From positions 1 through 31,783 of the forward strand of contig JAUWRC010000001.1 of the NCBI GenBank assembly GCA_030610745.1: DNA of 31,783 nucleotides, written 5' to 3'. Source of the DNA: Clostridia bacterium. Lineage in GTDB: Bacteria > Aerophobota > Aerophobia > Aerophobales > AE-B3A. This document shows positions 30,672-31,783 of this stretch, one piece after another (the stretch's first letter is position 1; each line of letters opens with the position of its first letter). The position numbers and the translations under genes were made by a program. The notes beneath the pieces are model-generated. The model was not told the DNA's origin, did no database searches, and saw nothing but the letters and a program-made list of their open reading frames with translations.

Positions 30672-30938
30672 CTCACTTAGTTCATAGTTCGTTGTTCGTA
30701 GTTCGTAGAAAAAGAGGCGAAGAAACAGAGAAGCAAAGATGCAAGGAAAAATCTATGATGAAAACATACCAATTTCTCTATTTCTTGCTTCTTGCTTCTT
30801 GCTTCTTGTTTCTTGTTTCTTACCACTTATAGCTTATAGTCGATGAACAATGAACTACCAGCGAGCTCATAAGAGCGAGCGTACTATGAACTATAAAACT
30901 TATTTTTATTCTGGATTCAATAATCCTTTTTCGCCTTT
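30672..30938. repeat. Leader or spacer with 7-bp tandem repeats
   Basis: No gene is seen between nikR and its putative operator. A perfect TTCTTGC tandem (three copies) continues into two TTCTTGT copies and a partial TTCTT at 30782-30821. TTCGTTGTTCGTAGTTCGTAG near 30687-30707 is another low-complexity repeat. AGTTCATAG and CTATGAACT words form local inverted repeats. Confidence 0.55.
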
Positions 30939-30965
30939 GTGTTACTATTTTTAATATGGTAACAC
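30939..30965. promoter_or_regulatory. NikR operator (GTGTTAC-N13-GTAACAC)
   Basis: GTGTTAC (30939-30945) and its exact reverse complement GTAACAC (30959-30965) are separated by 13 bases. This is the non-enterobacterial NikR box as described by comparative genomics. It lies 268 bases upstream of the nikR start. It overlaps the -10 side of a weak minus-strand promoter (TTGACT at 30978-30983, TACCAT at 30956-30961, 16-base spacer), suitable for repression. Confidence 0.8.
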
Positions 30966-31206
30966 AGAATTGGAAAAAGTCAAATGGTCGAATGGGATAG
31001 TAAAAAATGAGATAATAAATGGGTAGGTTTATTAAAGGTCAGGCTAGAAAGGTGAAAGGAACCTTTTCTCTCAAACCATCTAAAAAAACCTGGCAGTAAA
31101 AATCACTAAGGACAAAAAAGCTTTCGAAACTTTCTTTTGGACTTTGGCGGCGAAGAAGTTTTATTTTTTTCTTATAACGATTATTATGGCAAATGCTCTA
31201 AGTCTG
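30966..31206. other. Gene-poor stretch, possible very small ORF
   Basis: I see no recognisable gene. A plus-strand 26-codon frame at 31019-31099 (starting MGRFIKGQARKVKG) has no good ribosome binding site and no known match. AAAGGT and ACCTTT around 31048-31066 form a weak hairpin. The sequence from 31100 to 31240 stays open in one plus frame, but the product resembles nothing I know. Confidence 0.25.
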
Positions 31207-31296
31207 TTAAATCTTTATGTCTTCCACTCGCTTTCTTGTTTTTTTGAGATCATCAATCGATAACACCTTTTTGTCGAGTCGTGGCAATTTGTACAT
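31207..31296 (-). CDS. Possible small protein (29 residues)
   Basis: A short reading frame MYKLPRLDKKVLSIDDLKK followed by TRKRVEDIKI has a convincing AAGGAGATGAG ribosome binding site upstream of its ATG. It lies directly beyond the attC-like element, on the same strand as hicB and hicA. It might be a tiny cassette gene or the 5' stub of a truncated one. No family recognised. Confidence 0.3.
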   Translation of the reverse strand: MYKLPRLDKKVLSIDDLKKTRKRVEDIKI

Positions 31297-31320
31297 TTAT
31301 CTCATCTCCTTGAATTCCAT

Positions 31321-31393
31321 GCCACAACGACAAAGCTCACCTGCTGCTATGGAGCGCAGCGTAATAGCGGTCAGGAGCAGCGCATTGTTAGGC
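31321..31393 (-). repeat. attC-like element downstream of hicA
   Basis: Read on the minus strand, the 73-bp segment begins GCCTAAC, touching the hicA stop, and ends GTTGTGGC, which is nearly complementary. In between, plus-strand GCTAT (31346-31350) pairs with ATAGC (31364-31368), and CCTG (31340-31343) with CAGG (31372-31375), with GCT/AGC outside and unpaired bases. Size, position after a toxin-antitoxin pair, terminal motifs and internal imperfect pairing resemble an integron attC site. The GTTGTGGC end deviates from GTTRRRY, so it may be decayed. No integrase is visible. Confidence 0.5.
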
Positions 31394-31572
31394 TACTTCA
31401 GTCCTAAATATTTTCTAATATGTTTTACCAAGTTATTATCAATCTCCGTATGCCTTGGAATAGGTTGTTTCTTGCTCGTAGAAGGATTCATGTAGAGATC
31501 GTGATTAGCTCCTGGCCTTAAGAAAATACAACCATCTTTTATGAGTTAACGGACAAATTCTTTCCGCTTAAT
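31393..31572 (-). pseudogene. hicA: Broken HicA toxin gene
   Basis: Overlapping the 3' end of hicB in another frame, the minus strand encodes KRKEFVR, an in-frame TAA (31546-31548), then LIKDGCIFLRPGANHDLYMN, then a PRHTEI motif and HIRKYLGLK before TAG. This is the HicA mRNA-interferase pattern, with the catalytic histidine in GANHDLY still present. The expected ATG position reads ATT (31570-31572). So both the start and an early codon are damaged while the rest is intact. Confidence 0.7.
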
Positions 31573-31760
31573 ATAGCGATTTCTCTCATTCGATGTTCTT
31601 CTGGAACTTCATCCATAGCCATCAACAGGTATGCATCTCTATTATTTTCTTCTAATTTTTCGAGAGTCTCTCCCTGCGTCATAATTTCTGGATGTTCGAG
31701 AAGTTTCCCAAGCCAAAATTTTTCTCCCTTCCAGTAAATCATAGTCATTTTTGTCTTCAT
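31539..31760 (-). CDS. hicB: HicB-family antitoxin
   Basis: The 73-residue protein fits the HicB/UPF0150 fold: MIYWKGEKFWLGKLLEHPEI with a conserved MTQGETLEKLEENNRDAYLL, where HicB antitoxins bind and block HicA. It has only the short HicB core and a C-terminal EHRMREIAILSGKN tail, with no obvious DNA-binding domain. AGGAGGA directly abuts the ATG at 31766; the second ATG at 31760 has ideal six-base spacing and is the better start. It overlaps the broken hicA by 34 bases. Confidence 0.82.
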   Translation of the reverse strand: MKTKMTMIYWKGEKFWLGKLLEHPEIMTQGETLEKLEENNRDAYLLMAMDEVPEEHRMREIAILSGKNLSVNS

Positions 31761-31783
31761 GGTCATTCCTCCTGTAAATATTG

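Noticed and set aside
31048..31066. AAAGGT/ACCTTT hairpin as a terminator
   Set aside because: Six-base stem with a seven-base loop and no adjacent coding gene or strong T run.
31217..31495. Plus-strand 92-codon open frame
   Set aside because: It is antisense to the small ORF, the attC-like element and the hicA remnant, and its product resembles no protein family.
1..31783. tRNA, rRNA, CRISPR array or insertion-sequence transposase
   Set aside because: No cloverleaf with a T-arm motif, no regularly spaced repeats and no transposase-like protein were found by reading both strands; covariance-model tools were not available.

Overview
The window looks like a chromosomal contig from an uncultured, probably anaerobic bacterium. 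The evidence is Shine-Dalgarno sites with ATG/GTG/TTG starts, bacterial FtsZ, AccD, PheS and MEP-pathway IspG, an Rnf-type RnfA/RnfB pair, a NuoE/HndA-type subunit, and nickel-related genes. Spacers are full of dispersed repeats, and one repeat class starts TGTCATTGCGAGG and ends CAATCTC. This style recalls candidate phyla such as Aerophobota, Omnitrophota or Atribacterota, but I cannot assign a phylum from sequence alone. No tRNA, rRNA, CRISPR array or transposase was seen.

Layout. 1-3.6 kb: two uroporphyrinogen-decarboxylase-family genes (one cut by the window edge), a truncated glycosidase, a PHP phosphoesterase, an orphan NuoE-like protein, a DUF2283 protein and decayed gene pieces. 4.1-7.9 kb (minus): rnfA-rnfB, then accD-ferredoxin-ispG. 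8.2-15.5 kb (plus): a GlmU-like nucleotidyltransferase, leuA, pheS and a divergent ftsZ, then a small membrane protein, a lone fumarase beta subunit, rph and an rdgB-coaE fusion. 15.6-18.7 kb (plus): polX and a GldA-like dehydrogenase. 18.8-22.7 kb (minus): an ABC-2 transporter operon with two unrecognised membrane-anchored proteins, preceded by a near-consensus promoter and a 25-bp palindrome. 23.2-25.7 kb (plus): larB, larC and a histidine-containing membrane protein. 25.9-30.7 kb (minus): nikR, then an iron/cobalamin-type ABC importer (binding protein, permease, ATPase) and a TrmO-FmdE-zinc finger fusion. 31.2-31.8 kb (minus): a hicB antitoxin with a broken hicA and an attC-like element.

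Most interesting theme: 23-31 kb reads as a nickel module. It holds nickel-pincer cofactor genes (larB, larC), a NikR regulator with its four nickel ligands, and a textbook NikR operator (GTGTTAC-N13-GTAACAC) upstream of nikR. It also holds a metal-type ABC importer ending in an unusual TrmO-FmdE-zinc finger protein, and an uncharacterised membrane protein overlapping larC. I infer that these genes import, sense and use nickel together.

A second theme is remodelling by small dispersed repeats. They supply a likely -35 box to the glmU-leuA-pheS operon, provide both stop codons between two convergent genes, form hairpins with paired base changes, and separate rnfAB from the rest of an rnf operon.
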